Positions 24,318 through 34,600 of a DNA stretch of 64,000 nucleotides are shown here, piece after piece. The notes below the pieces were generated by a model. That model searched no databases, was not told where the DNA came from, and saw only the letters and a program-made list of their open reading frames with translations. The DNA lies in contig NZ_CP024308.1 in assembly GCF_002944405.1 (NCBI RefSeq), forward strand, positions 1 to 64,000, read 5' to 3'. The position numbers were made by a program, and so were the translations under genes. The DNA is from Sinorhizobium fredii (GTDB taxonomy: Bacteria > Pseudomonadota > Alphaproteobacteria > Rhizobiales > Rhizobiaceae). Position 1 is the stretch's first letter; each line of letters begins with the position of its first letter.

Positions 24318-26795
24318 ATGTCGATTGCCGCCGAAATTCAGGGAAAGATTGACTCCGCAGTCGCCGATGGCGACGAGGAAGCACTCCAGAAGCTCTTGCA
24401 TGATCTCTACGAGCCCGCGGAGCAAACGGATAAGCCGTTTGACGCGGCAATCCAGCTGCGACCGGAAATCAAGCGGGAAATCGCCGAAGTCGCGCTGGAA
24501 AGCGATGCGGCCATGAACTGGGCCAATCGGATCGGCCGGGCGACCCGCTGGCTGGCATATCGGCGCAAGACCGCCGGGGGGTTCGACGGGCTTCGCATTG
24601 TTGAGGAGGGCGACAGCTGGTTCCAGTATCCGCTGTTGCTTGATGACATTATTGACCAGCTCGGCCGGGACGAGGACAAGGCGATCTTCTCGCTCAGCGG
24701 CGCTGGCGACCTTCTGGGAGATATGGCGGCGAGGCGCGAGTACCTAGAGGCTCTCGAGCAGACGGCCGCCCAAGTCATGCTCCTGTCGGGTGGTGGCAAC
24801 GACGTACTCGGTGGTGGGCGCTTCGCAAGCTTCCTGTTGCCCTATTCAGAAGGAAAGACAGCCAAGGACTTGCTGAACATGCCTCTCTTCGAGGCCGAGC
24901 TACGCAGGGCGACGGAGGCCTATCGCCGGATCCTGACAGAGGTGCGCCAGCGGTTCCCCGCGGTTCGCGTCTTCGGGCACGCCTACGACGTGCCGCATCC
25001 GCAGAACGGCGGCCGCTGGATTGGCAACCCTCTCGCCGAACGAGGAATTCCTCTCGACATGGGGCGCTCTTTCATCGAGGTGGTGTTGGACCGGTTCGCC
25101 GGACACTTGCTTGAACTTCAGGGGGAGTTCACGAATTTTCGGTTCGTCGATTTGCGCGGCAAGGTGGATCGTGGGCGAACGAGTTGGTTTGATGAACTCC
25201 ACCCGAAGAACCAAGGTTATGGCCGTGCGGCGCAGGCGTTTCGTGACGCGATCGGCGAGATGGCAGCGGAGGGCGCGTTGGAGTTTGCGACCAGCGCCCG
25301 CTCTGGCGCCTCAATCCCTATGACTAGGATGGCCCCCGGCGTGTCCCTGCCGGCTCTCGAGACCGCCGGTCGCGTGATCGTGCTTGATCCTGGTCACGGC
25401 GGTGCGGCACCGCCGACTAAGGTCGGCGGGTCGAGTTGGAACAACGCCATCGGCCCAAACGGTACGCTAGAAAAGACGCTTACCTTCGACGTTGCGGCAA
25501 GAGTCAAGGCAGTCCTCGAAAGCCACGGACATCAGGTCTTTCTGACACGTAGCGGGGATGTAAATCCCTCCCTCGCAGACCGGACTGCGGTGGCGCGGAA
25601 TCGGGATGCCGCGGTTTTCGTCTCGATCCACTTCAACGCCTCAACAGGGCACAACGCCCAGGGCACCGAAACCTTCATCCATCCGACCCATACAGCTGCC
25701 TCGCGCCGACTGTGCCTAGCGGTGCAGAGAGCGATGGTGGCGGAGCTTGGGTTGAACGACCGTAATGCCGGCCATCCGGGCGGCATCAAGGAGGGAGCGT
25801 TCGGAGTGATCAACGGCAGCAGTCACTCCGCCAGCACAGCCGCGGTCCTGCACGAGGTCAGTTTCCTCGATCGGGCGGACGAGGAGCAGAAACTGACAAC
25901 GCCGGCGTATAAGGACCGCATCGCACGGGCGCTGGCCAGTGGGGTCGAGACCTATCTCGGCGTAGGGGTGGAGAGCCTCGTTTTCGAAGCCGCGTCGGAT
26001 GAGATCGGCGACGCCATCGAACTAGGAGCTTTGGAGGCCGGTCAAAGTGTACCAGTGTATTTGGGCGCGGCCGAGGCCGCGACTGGCGGTTGGGTGGGCG
26101 GCCACGCGCTGCCGGTCGAGGCGCATGTCATGGGCGACGGCCACGACCTCGGCCTCGCCCGGCAGATCGCCGAGAGCCTGGCGCGGGATCTGAGCGCTGG
26201 TGCCGAGGGCGGAGGAAACGATCTCTACGAGTTCGCCTCTGTCGACCCGCGCCCGGGCTTCAACGTGTCGAACATGGGCCGGAACGTCGAGGCAGACACC
26301 GGCGCGCTCGGCGCCATCTTCGCCGGCGTCGAAAGTGCAGGGTTCGATATGGCCCGCTACGAGGCTTTCATTCGCAGTCTTGGGCTTGACCACTTCGTTC
26401 CGGCAGAATTCCTGTTCCTGGGCAATGGCAATGCGCCCGGTGGCAGTTGCAGCCGTAAGAACGGGCTCCCGCCTGAGCATCTGTGGAGCAACATCGCCCG
26501 AACCGCGCGGATGCTGGATGAGGTCCGTAAGCGGCTGGGCGCCCCGATCCGGATCCTGTCTTGCTATCGCAATTCGGCCTACAACACCTGTGTAGGGGGT
26601 GAGCCAAACAGCCTGCACATGCAGTTCAAGGCCGTAGACTGGCACTGCGATTCCGGGTCGGTCGGCGAGTGGCACCAAGTTGCGCTGGAGGTGCGGCGCT
26701 CGAATCCGGAATTTGCGGGCGGCATAGGGCGCTATCCCTCCCGAGGCTTTATCCACGTGGATACCCGGGGGTCGAATGCTGACTGGGCGGGCTGA
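24318..26795 (+). CDS. SGNH hydrolase / N-acetylmuramoyl-L-alanine amidase / M15 peptidase fusion
   Basis: An 825-residue fusion of three hydrolases. Residues about 90-320 are an SGNH/GDSL hydrolase: GDSW (98-101, Ser100), GGGND (158-162) and DELH (292-295). Residues 352-550 are an Amidase_3 domain with zinc ligands His360 (DPGHGG), Glu385, His438 (SIHFNAS) and catalytic Glu513 (LHEVSFL). The last 120 residues hold an M15-type D-Ala-D-Ala peptidase: SCYRNSAYNTC, NSLHMQFKAVDWHC and GFIHVD supply the His/Asp zinc site. It thus attacks peptidoglycan at three bonds at least. No signal peptide is seen, which is odd for a wall enzyme. GGGGAGGGG precedes the ATG. Confidence 0.85.
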   Translation: MSIAAEIQGKIDSAVADGDEEALQKLLHDLYEPAEQTDKPFDAAIQLRPEIKREIAEVALESDAAMNWANRIGRATRWLAYRRKTAGGFDGLRIVEEGDSWFQYPLLLDDIIDQLGRDEDKAIFSLSGAGDLLGDMAARREYLEALEQTAAQVMLLSGGGNDVLGGGRFASFLLPYSEGKTAKDLLNMPLFEAELRRATEAYRRILTEVRQRFPAVRVFGHAYDVPHPQNGGRWIGNPLAERGIPLDMGRSFIEVVLDRFAGHLLELQGEFTNFRFVDLRGKVDRGRTSWFDELHPKNQGYGRAAQAFRDAIGEMAAEGALEFATSARSGASIPMTRMAPGVSLPALETAGRVIVLDPGHGGAAPPTKVGGSSWNNAIGPNGTLEKTLTFDVAARVKAVLESHGHQVFLTRSGDVNPSLADRTAVARNRDAAVFVSIHFNASTGHNAQGTETFIHPTHTAASRRLCLAVQRAMVAELGLNDRNAGHPGGIKEGAFGVINGSSHSASTAAVLHEVSFLDRADEEQKLTTPAYKDRIARALASGVETYLGVGVESLVFEAASDEIGDAIELGALEAGQSVPVYLGAAEAATGGWVGGHALPVEAHVMGDGHDLGLARQIAESLARDLSAGAEGGGNDLYEFASVDPRPGFNVSNMGRNVEADTGALGAIFAGVESAGFDMARYEAFIRSLGLDHFVPAEFLFLGNGNAPGGSCSRKNGLPPEHLWSNIARTARMLDEVRKRLGAPIRILSCYRNSAYNTCVGGEPNSLHMQFKAVDWHCDSGSVGEWHQVALEVRRSNPEFAGGIGRYPSRGFIHVDTRGSNADWAG

Positions 26796-26836
26796 CGCCC
26801 AGTTCGCAGTCCACCGGCAGACCAGGAGATTCGGCT

Positions 26837-29545
26837 ATGGACACCACTCTTCACCGCGCCCGCTCGCGGAATCGGCCTGAATCCGGCACCGTGCCTTTCA
26901 TTTCGGATTGGCGCGACCTGACGCCTTTCTCAGATCTCCCGGCGAATGCCGGCGTTACGGACGCCGGGCACATGCTTGAAGGGTGGACCGTCACCCGAGA
27001 GAAGGCTTTACGCGACACGCAACTAGAGGCCGAAGTCGGAGATTGGAACACCGTACCGGCCAGCCTTTTGGAACTGCTATCGCGCTATAGGCGCGCGGTC
27101 GCGCGGATCGTCGTGCCCGGCGGCCAAATTGACTATCAGAATATTCGCAGCGATAGCGGATGGACGGGTACCGGGTTTCTCGTTGCGCCGAACCTACTGC
27201 TGACCAATCACCACGTCCTGAACAATGCGGCCGTGGCTGGGGCGGCGACCGCTGAATTCGACTACGAATGGCCAAGCGACAAGCTATTCGCCAATGTTGG
27301 AACGACCGAGCCGCCAACGGTGCGGTTCGAGCTTTCGCCAACGCGCCTATTCGTCACCAGCCCAGTGGCCAGCGGAGGGCTCGACTACACCTTCGTGTGG
27401 ATTTCCGAGAAGGCGGCCGAACAGTTCGGGACGATCCGCATGGAGCGGGGCTCGTTCATGATCAACCAGTACGAGCCGACCTTCGTGATTCACCATCCAA
27501 GAGGACGCCTTAAAGAGGTCTCACTTGACGACACCGAACTGCTTGCAGTGAACTCGCTCAACATCCTCTATGCCGCCGACACCGATTTCGGCTCGTCCGG
27601 CGCCTGCGTGCTTAATCGCAACGGCCGCTTGGTGGCGCTGCATCATGCGCGCCAGACTGGAGAGGCGCTGAAGGCGCTCTATCCTGAGGTCGCGCGGCAG
27701 CTGTCGGATGGGCGCCCGGTAAGTGTTGGTAACGAGGGCGTGAAGATTTCTGCCATCGCGCTCGACCTTGAAGCGCGAATGCGCCGCGGCGAGAAGGATG
27801 CCGAAAGTGCTGCCGAAATCCTCGAGCAGATCGAAGGGTCAGATACGCTGACGGGAATTTTCGGGGCTCTCGGGCGGCGATACACAGCGCGACAGGACGC
27901 CGACCGTGTACGCGAAATCTATCTTTCGTCGGAGCAGGACATCGACATCGGCTTCTGGAGCCTGCATTGGTTAATCGGCGGATCAGGAGTACCGGCGAAG
28001 GTCGAGGACGCGGTGACCGCGATGGCCGACCTCAACCAGGACCTCTGGTGCTTGACCGACGTGTCGCCCGTGGCCGTCGCCGACATCGTAAAGGGGCTAG
28101 GCGAGCGGTTCGGCGAGAAGTTCGAGGCACAGTTCAGCGAATCCGATGCTCAGTCGCGGCAACTTGCGACGGCGGTCATCTGGCGGCCGCAGACCGTGTC
28201 GTGCGTCAAGGCCGAATGGCCGAGCGCCATATCCGGCGCTTGGACGCGCATCGTTCCGGAGCTGGAGAATCGGGGACCTGTCTTCCAAGCCCCGCCGGGG
28301 CTGTTCCGAGTCGCGCCAGCAGATGCCACTGACGCGCTGGTGAATGTAGTTCCAATAAATCTCGGGGCGATTCGCTCCGACGAAATGCGACGGCGACTGG
28401 CCTCGAAGCTGCTTGTGCGGGCTATCGATATGGTGATCGCCGACCGCGGCGATGCCGGCGACTGGATCGTCGGAGGTGACTTCGAGCCGCCGTTAGCGCA
28501 CGGAGATTCCGATGCGCTACGAACCCGGGACTACGATCCGATGGCGGCAGCGGACAAGCGGAGGGGCAGCGCAGTCAACTATCTGCGCTCGCCGTCCTCG
28601 GCCATAAGAAACGTATTCGTCACCTCGGATCTCACTCTGGTCGACAACAAGCGCGACTTCTTCGAGGTGGTGAGCAGCCGCACGGTCGACAAGTTCATTC
28701 GCAAGCTCGCCGACAATCGACCTGCGGTGCTGAGGCTGTCGCTAGACGTGCCAGGCGAAAGGACGTCGGAACTGCGGCTGGACAAAATCCTGGATGCCAC
28801 GCTGGGGCCGTGCAGCACTCCGCATGTGGCCCCACAACTGCAGACAGACACAGGACGAGGAGCGCAGACTAGCACAGCGTGGTTCGAAGGCCTGACCTGG
28901 CGCGGGTTGGACAAACTTGGCTTCCTCTCTTCCAATAGAACAGCGCTTGCCCGCCTTCTCGCCGAGGTCGCGGCGCGGCAGGGGCGGCAATATTCCGACC
29001 TCTCTCCGCTGACCGAGATCGATCTCTGGGTCATCACCTTTGCCGAGGCCGGATTGGGGGCCAACGGCGTGAACCCTGGTTTCCGTCATTCCAACGGAGA
29101 GATCGGCCTCTTTCCTTTGCCAGAGAACATTGACTTCTGGATCGGGGCCGGAGCCCCGTCCTGGAACCAGCCCATGCCTATTGAGACCAACATCGAGAGC
29201 TATGCCTGCTATCTGGGCGAGATCCGGAACAAATCCGTGGCGACGGTCGGCGGCAGAAAACTCTATCGCGATCTGTTCCGCGCGCCGGGGATTGCCGGCG
29301 GGCCGGAGCGGCAGGCACGTCTGCTTGCGGGGATCGTCCACGGGTATTTCGTCAGCAGAAACTATCGGAGCCGATCGGTGCCTTTGGAAAGAATTCTCCG
29401 CGGCTTAGCCGCCGATGAGCCAGTGGACAGGATCCTGGCTGGAACTGGCTATGTCCATGCCGGTACATCGATCCTAGCTAACCGCCAGCATAACGTAGAT
29501 GCGGCCATCGCTGCATTCCGCCAAGCGGGATCGCCAATGAGATGA
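26837..29545 (+). CDS. Trypsin-like serine protease fused to EEP-like domain
   Basis: A 902-residue protein. Residues 100-275 form a V8/trypsin-like protease: His126 in LLTNHHVLNN, Asp183 in GGLDYTFVWIS and Ser254 in FGSSGACVLN. The middle (about 360-600) resembles an endonuclease/exonuclease/phosphatase fold: LWCLTDVSPVAVADI, LATAVIWRPQTVSC and IVGGDFEPPLAHGDS, where EEP enzymes have GDFN. The C-terminal 250 residues (ITFAEAGLGANGVNPG, GYFVSRNYRSRSVPLE) are unrecognised. No signal peptide is visible. AGGAG precedes the ATG, 41 bp after the preceding fusion gene, suggesting an operon with it. Protease plus nuclease would make a strong toxic effector. Confidence 0.75.
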   Translation: MDTTLHRARSRNRPESGTVPFISDWRDLTPFSDLPANAGVTDAGHMLEGWTVTREKALRDTQLEAEVGDWNTVPASLLELLSRYRRAVARIVVPGGQIDYQNIRSDSGWTGTGFLVAPNLLLTNHHVLNNAAVAGAATAEFDYEWPSDKLFANVGTTEPPTVRFELSPTRLFVTSPVASGGLDYTFVWISEKAAEQFGTIRMERGSFMINQYEPTFVIHHPRGRLKEVSLDDTELLAVNSLNILYAADTDFGSSGACVLNRNGRLVALHHARQTGEALKALYPEVARQLSDGRPVSVGNEGVKISAIALDLEARMRRGEKDAESAAEILEQIEGSDTLTGIFGALGRRYTARQDADRVREIYLSSEQDIDIGFWSLHWLIGGSGVPAKVEDAVTAMADLNQDLWCLTDVSPVAVADIVKGLGERFGEKFEAQFSESDAQSRQLATAVIWRPQTVSCVKAEWPSAISGAWTRIVPELENRGPVFQAPPGLFRVAPADATDALVNVVPINLGAIRSDEMRRRLASKLLVRAIDMVIADRGDAGDWIVGGDFEPPLAHGDSDALRTRDYDPMAAADKRRGSAVNYLRSPSSAIRNVFVTSDLTLVDNKRDFFEVVSSRTVDKFIRKLADNRPAVLRLSLDVPGERTSELRLDKILDATLGPCSTPHVAPQLQTDTGRGAQTSTAWFEGLTWRGLDKLGFLSSNRTALARLLAEVAARQGRQYSDLSPLTEIDLWVITFAEAGLGANGVNPGFRHSNGEIGLFPLPENIDFWIGAGAPSWNQPMPIETNIESYACYLGEIRNKSVATVGGRKLYRDLFRAPGIAGGPERQARLLAGIVHGYFVSRNYRSRSVPLERILRGLAADEPVDRILAGTGYVHAGTSILANRQHNVDAAIAAFRQAGSPMR

Positions 29546-29741
29546 GTAGGCGAGTAAGTATCGCTGTGAACCGCCGCAGGCGGGTTAGGCTATATCGTGC
29601 CACAGTAAAACGGTTGGCTTCATATCGGCACAGTACGGTCATTCAGCGGTATATCTAGTAACAAAGGAAGGCGTGATTCTGTATAAGCTCCTTTTATGCG
29701 AAGTCTATTATGGTGCGATCAGTTCTTCTTGATACGGATAA

Positions 29742-30284
29742 ATGCTTATGAACGAAATTGTTTCAGAACGAGCCGCGCAACAACCCAGCGTTATACAGTC
29801 GCAGTTCAAAGAACGAGAGGACAAGCTTTTGTCTCTTGTGGCAGATGCGATTGGATATTACGTGGAATACGGAAGGACGGCACAAAGATATCAGAGGTGC
29901 GCCGCCGTACTGGTAATGGTTCTGAGCACTTTAGCGCCGTTGCTCGTTGCGGGGTCAAGCTCAACATGGAGCAAGGATCTGGGCCTTCCCGACAGATCCA
30001 TTGGTGTTGCCGCATTCGTCGTAACGTTGCTGTTGTCGTTGATTGAGGGAGTGCGTCGGATCTTTCGTTTCGAGCAACGGTGGATCGGCTGCTATACCGC
30101 CAAGGAGACATTGAAGCGGGAGCGTGAGAAATACAGGTTTGCGCGAATCGGCCTCGAAATCGGGAGCGACGCATGGAAGTCCAATTTTGCCGAGCTCCGC
30201 AAGGCATATGACGACGTTACCGGCAGCGAAACCAAGGAATTCTTCGCCGCCGTCCAGGCGCCGATCGCTGATGCGAAAAAGTAG
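29742..30284 (+). CDS. SLATT-like two-TM membrane protein
   Basis: A 180-residue protein with two membrane helices (about 50-72: CAAVLVMVLSTLAPLLVAG; 85-105: SIGVAAFVVTLLLSLIEGV) flanked by cytoplasmic helices, the second amphipathic and rich in Arg/Glu (FEQRWIGCYTAKETLKRER). This layout and the RFEQRW segment match the SLATT/DUF4231 family, predicted pore-forming effectors in nucleotide-signalled defence systems. No nucleotidyltransferase is found beside it. It follows the trypsin-EEP gene by 196 bp, and precedes a broken membrane gene. Other starts (29748) are possible. Confidence 0.68.
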   Translation: MLMNEIVSERAAQQPSVIQSQFKEREDKLLSLVADAIGYYVEYGRTAQRYQRCAAVLVMVLSTLAPLLVAGSSSTWSKDLGLPDRSIGVAAFVVTLLLSLIEGVRRIFRFEQRWIGCYTAKETLKREREKYRFARIGLEIGSDAWKSNFAELRKAYDDVTGSETKEFFAAVQAPIADAKK

Positions 30285-30434
30285 CGTCAACCTCTGACGG
30301 AGAGCTACGACGCTTCCGTTCGACAACGACTATTTTAGTCGGAGGCGCTCGTCCACGAGGCGGACGCTGCGGCTGCAGCCTAAAAGTCTGCACTCGCTTC
30401 ACCAAAAAGGAATTGTAACGCGCCGCGGAGGGAG

Positions 30435-30893
30435 ATGAGGGTGCACCCGCCATCACGAATTTGGAAAGCATTGAAGCCGGGGAGCCAGTTGCTGCGGATC
30501 CTTAGATGGCTCGGCATAATGTGTTTTCTCGCCGTTGTGCCACCTGCATTTTTGCTCCTTGCCGAGTTCGTTCTTACTTGGATGTCATTCTCGCCCAACC
30601 AGGGCCTTGCAGTTTTGGGCGGGTACGATGGGCGCGATTTTGTCATACATTTACGATAGGCATAACAGTGCTCTGCCTTCGCAACCCAGCGTATTTGTGA
30701 TCTCCCACGTCCTATTCGGAGGACTTGCGGGTACGATTTCATTCTATGTGATACGTTCAGCTTTCCTGATAAGATTGCTCTATCCAAACTTGCCAGTTTC
30801 GGGCTTAGACATGAAGCAACTCACTGACTATCGTGCGACAGTTGCGGTAGCCGTGGTAAGTGGTCTTGCAGCTCGCGGGTTGTGGAGGCGATC
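30435..30893 (+). pseudogene. Broken small membrane protein gene
   Basis: A gene opened by CGGAGGGAG and ATG 30435 with a membrane helix (ILRWLGIMCFLAVVPPAFLL) that stops at 30659. One frame over, from about 30630, the sequence continues naturally: MGAILSYIYDRHNS, two more membrane helices (VISHVLFGGLAGTISFYVIR and later VAVAVVSGLAARGLWRR) to about 30893. A single frameshift near 30635 accounts for both halves. Beyond this the DNA is an ISL3 remnant. No family is recognised. Confidence 0.5.
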
Positions 30894-30894
30894 A

Positions 30895-31225
30895 GGAAGC
30901 GGCAACGGCGGTAAGCGCTCGCCAGGACCGCCGCCGGCGCTATGGCCCTGCAGGCCGACAATCTCCGCGACCCCTCCTTGTGCCGCGCGCTTGAGTGGAA
31001 GCAATCGCTGGCAGTCGGTCGGTGAATGTTTGACATTCACACTTCTGATGCACACACCGCCAGCGGATCAGCCGAAGCTCACCACGGTCTTGCCCTGGAC
31101 TCGCAGCTGAAGACTTCGGTTGGACCAGCCATGCCGATTTGGGTACGCCGTCCGCAATGACGGCAAATGCCGACCCCTGGGCCGGCAGCGGAAACAACCC
31201 AACTGTCATCGGCTGGGCCACGATT
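30895..31225 (-). pseudogene. ISL3-family transposase N-terminal remnant
   Basis: Read on the minus strand in successive frames: CRHCGRRT (zinc-binding start), SRHGWSNRSLQLRVQGKTVV (frame restored by eye), RLIRWRCVHQKCECQTFTDRLPAI quoted as RWRCVHQKC and FTDRLPAIA, then EIVGLQGHSAGGGPGERL. These are in order the N-terminal zinc finger and following helix of ISL3-type transposases. At least three frameshifts separate the parts, and the DDE domain is missing. It is a decayed insertion that also destroyed the end of the membrane gene at 30435. Confidence 0.7.
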
Positions 31226-31250
31226 TCGTTTTCGTTCGCGTGCGCGCCTA

Positions 31251-31687
31251 TAGCGGCATCGTCGCAATCCTAATTAAATGCAAAGCGACAAGTTGCTCAC
31301 CGAAGACTGCAAGCATAGTGGCGTGCAGCGTGGAAGCCTTAGACGATAAGGTTGTGGCATGAAATGTGACGAAACGCCATTGTGGTATAGCCGTACGCGG
31401 GCGTGGACACGCACGATCGCGCGCGTCCTCGTTCAGGTCACAGGGCATACGCGTGGCGCCCCGAGGCACGATCATCTGTTGCTTCACGATTGCGTTTTTG
31501 ACCGGAGATATAGTATAAGTGGTAAATTCCAATACTCCGGCTGATCTCAGTGTGTTCACAGCGGAAACTTTGTAAGCCACATCGGACAAGTAAAATAGGG
31601 CATTATTCCGAGGAATCGCGCTGAGGCGAAAATCGCAAACAGCTCGGTTACATCACCTGAACAGCCGATGTTCCGGAGGGGGCGGAG
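31251..31687. other. Intergenic region upstream of the caspase operon
   Basis: No supported gene. A minus-strand open frame at 31248-31589 has no ribosome binding site or known family. The stretch upstream of 31688 should contain the caspase promoter. GGAGGGGGCGGAG ends it as the ribosome binding site. Confidence 0.4.
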
Positions 31688-34600
31688 ATGGTTGCGGCGG
31701 TTCGATATATCCTTCTTATGTTTGTTCTGCTGGTCCCGAAAGGCGTGAATGCCGGCGATGTCGGCCGCCTCATGATCCCGTTCGGACATTCCGACCCCGT
31801 TCGCACCGCGGCCGTCAGCGCCGATCGACGTTGGCTTGTGACAGGCGGGGACGACGGCATCATCCTAGTGTGGGATCTCGCAATGGGGCAGCCGGTTGCG
31901 CGATATCCCGAACATGAGACGGCGATCAATCATGCTGCGGTAAGCCGTGATGGTTCCCTGATTTTCTCGACGCAGGAAATCCGGCGGGCGGAGTTGCTTC
32001 ATAGTGCAACCGGAGAGGTCCTGGCGAAATTCGTGACCGAGCCTGCCTGGGTCGAAAGTGCGGCGATTAGTTCCGACGGCGCAAAAATCGCGCTCACCTT
32101 ATCGAACGCAGACGGCAGTTTCGAGGTGGTCATCGTTGAGGCCAACAGTCAAAAGGTGCTGGCGCATTCACGCCGTTACAATCGGCGACCCAGGGACCTC
32201 AGATTCTTCGCCGGCGATCAGAAACTCTTCGGTTATGTGGAAGATACCGCTGTCATCAACTGGGAGACGGACAAGCTCGCCGAAATAGGAAGGGACGCAA
32301 TGGGTGCCTTTGGTCTCGCAACCTTCGACGAGGCCAACGATCTCCAGGTCAAATTAACCGGCCCAGGCAGGGGGAAGCTTGTCCTTTCTATCTTCGACGC
32401 CAATCTGGCGCCGGTCCAGCCTGCGATCGATTTGCCGGGTATCGATGGACTGAACGGTAATGTGTTGGCGATCTCCCAGACGCAATCCTGGATTGCCCAT
32501 AGCGGTATGGGCTGTGACATCGATCTCGTCTATCTGCCGGATCCCTCCAGAAGGATCCGGTTTCACGCTGCCTACGACCGGTTTGGCGGCCATAACGCTT
32601 TGGCGCTCTCTTTTCTCGACGACAGCCATCTCTTCGTTGCTTGTGCAGATGGCAGTTTCGCCGTTTGGGAGATATTAGCGCCAGCGACCGGAGAGCCGCC
32701 ATCGGCGGAGATTTCGAAGCGGATCAATCCGAAAATCGAATTTGAGCGACGCGACAAGCTGTCGTTTCTCGCCCAAGGAAGAACACTTGCTTTTGCCAAT
32801 ACTGTCGGGGGACCAAAACGGATGGATGTCGATCCTCCGCCTCCAAATACGCGATTGCTCGACACGACATCAGGGCGCGATGTAATCGTCGCCGGACGGA
32901 TATATGCCGTCAACCCGTATGACGGAACCATACTAACGGTCCAAAATCTCCAGACAGAAGGCGATCCCCCGGCAGAGCAATTGACGCGTTGGTCAGCCGA
33001 TGGGCCGACAAAACTCTCGACCGTGATAAAAGAACTCTATCCGCCGGCCAGCATTGCCTATCTGGCTGGCGGCGGCAACCTGCTTTACGCCACCATTTAC
33101 GGCCCACTCTACCAGTTGAGCGCCGACACATTCGAGACCGAGACCGTATATGTTCCAGAATCGCGGTGGCACACGACCTGTCTTGTGCCGCATCCGACCT
33201 CAGATCTCTTTATCCAATGCAACGAATATGGCGTAAGGGTTTTCCGATCTGACCAACCGTTACCAATCGCCGAGTTCCATGAGGATCAGTATGTCGAAGA
33301 CGCGGTCTTCGATACCGACGGCACATCCATTTTGTATGCGGCGCGTGGGGGAGTTTGGCGCTTCGACTTCGAAAGCGCCGGAAAACCGGAGCTTGTGATC
33401 CCCGTTACTGAATGGCGGCCTGACCCCGTGCCGCAAGTCGTCCGCGCAATTGCGATCTCTCCCGTGGATGGGAGCATTGTCCTTGGCGTGGAAAGCGGAA
33501 AGGTCCTCGTCGTACCGCGGGAGGGGACTGTTTTCGGCACGCCTCGACGTATCTTGGGATCCTACGAGGATGTGCGTCGCGTGACATTCAGTCCAGACAG
33601 GAAGTTTTTGCTGGTGGCAAGTTTAGGCATCGACATATTCGATGCGGCAAGCCTTGAACTCAAACTCTCCCTGTTCGAGGCATCGGACGGGAGTTGGATC
33701 GCGGTCCACCCGACCGGCCGCTTCGATACCAATAATTTCGACATTCTCGGCGATTTTCGTTGGCGGCTTGATACAATGGACATGCGACGAGCGGCTTCTT
33801 TCGAAGCATTGATGGAACCATATTTCACGCCGGGCTTAATCGGCGCTGTGTTGAAGGGAGAAGCGCTCGGCAAAATCGATGAGGGGCCGCTGATCGAAGC
33901 CCCACCAGCCGTGTCCATTGATAGAGTGGAACTGCTGGATGCGGGGCGTGCAGCCGTCACCGTGGTGACGAGACCTGGATCTCGGCGGCCCGCCTTCGAC
34001 CTGAAGCTGTTTCGCGATGGTCAACTCGTTGGCGCCACGGCGGGCGACATCAGTAAATCGGGCACGGCAAACACCAAGCCGGACGGGGCGATCGAAATGA
34101 CCTACAGCGTAATGCTGCCGAAAGACCCTGCGGTGTCGAAAACTGTCTTTACCGCCTACGCTTTTAATGCGACAGGCCGCCGGTCTGCGCCGTCGGCACC
34201 TTTCGCCTTTACCCTTCCACATCCGGCCGGGCAGGGCGTGACGCGGACCATGTATGTCATCGCCGTCGGCGTCAATGCGAACGACAACCCCGCGCTGGTC
34301 CTGAGCCATGCGGTGGCAAGTTCGGAGGCATTTTTGAATGGTCTGGGCAATGCAATCGACCATGAAGGCATGCACTACCAACTGGTCAAGGTGCCAATTG
34401 TGGCACGTTCGCCCGGACGACTCGTGCCGGGCGAGCATCGGCCGCCGGTGCTCCCTGCAGACAAGAAGATCATTCTCGGGGTTCTCGATCTCCTGGCCGG
34501 TAGGACCGTGAACACCGAAGGGTGGCCGCGGAATATCGTCGAAAGTCTCAAGCCCGCGGGCCCGGACGATGCAGTGGTTCTCTATATTGCGGCCCATGGC

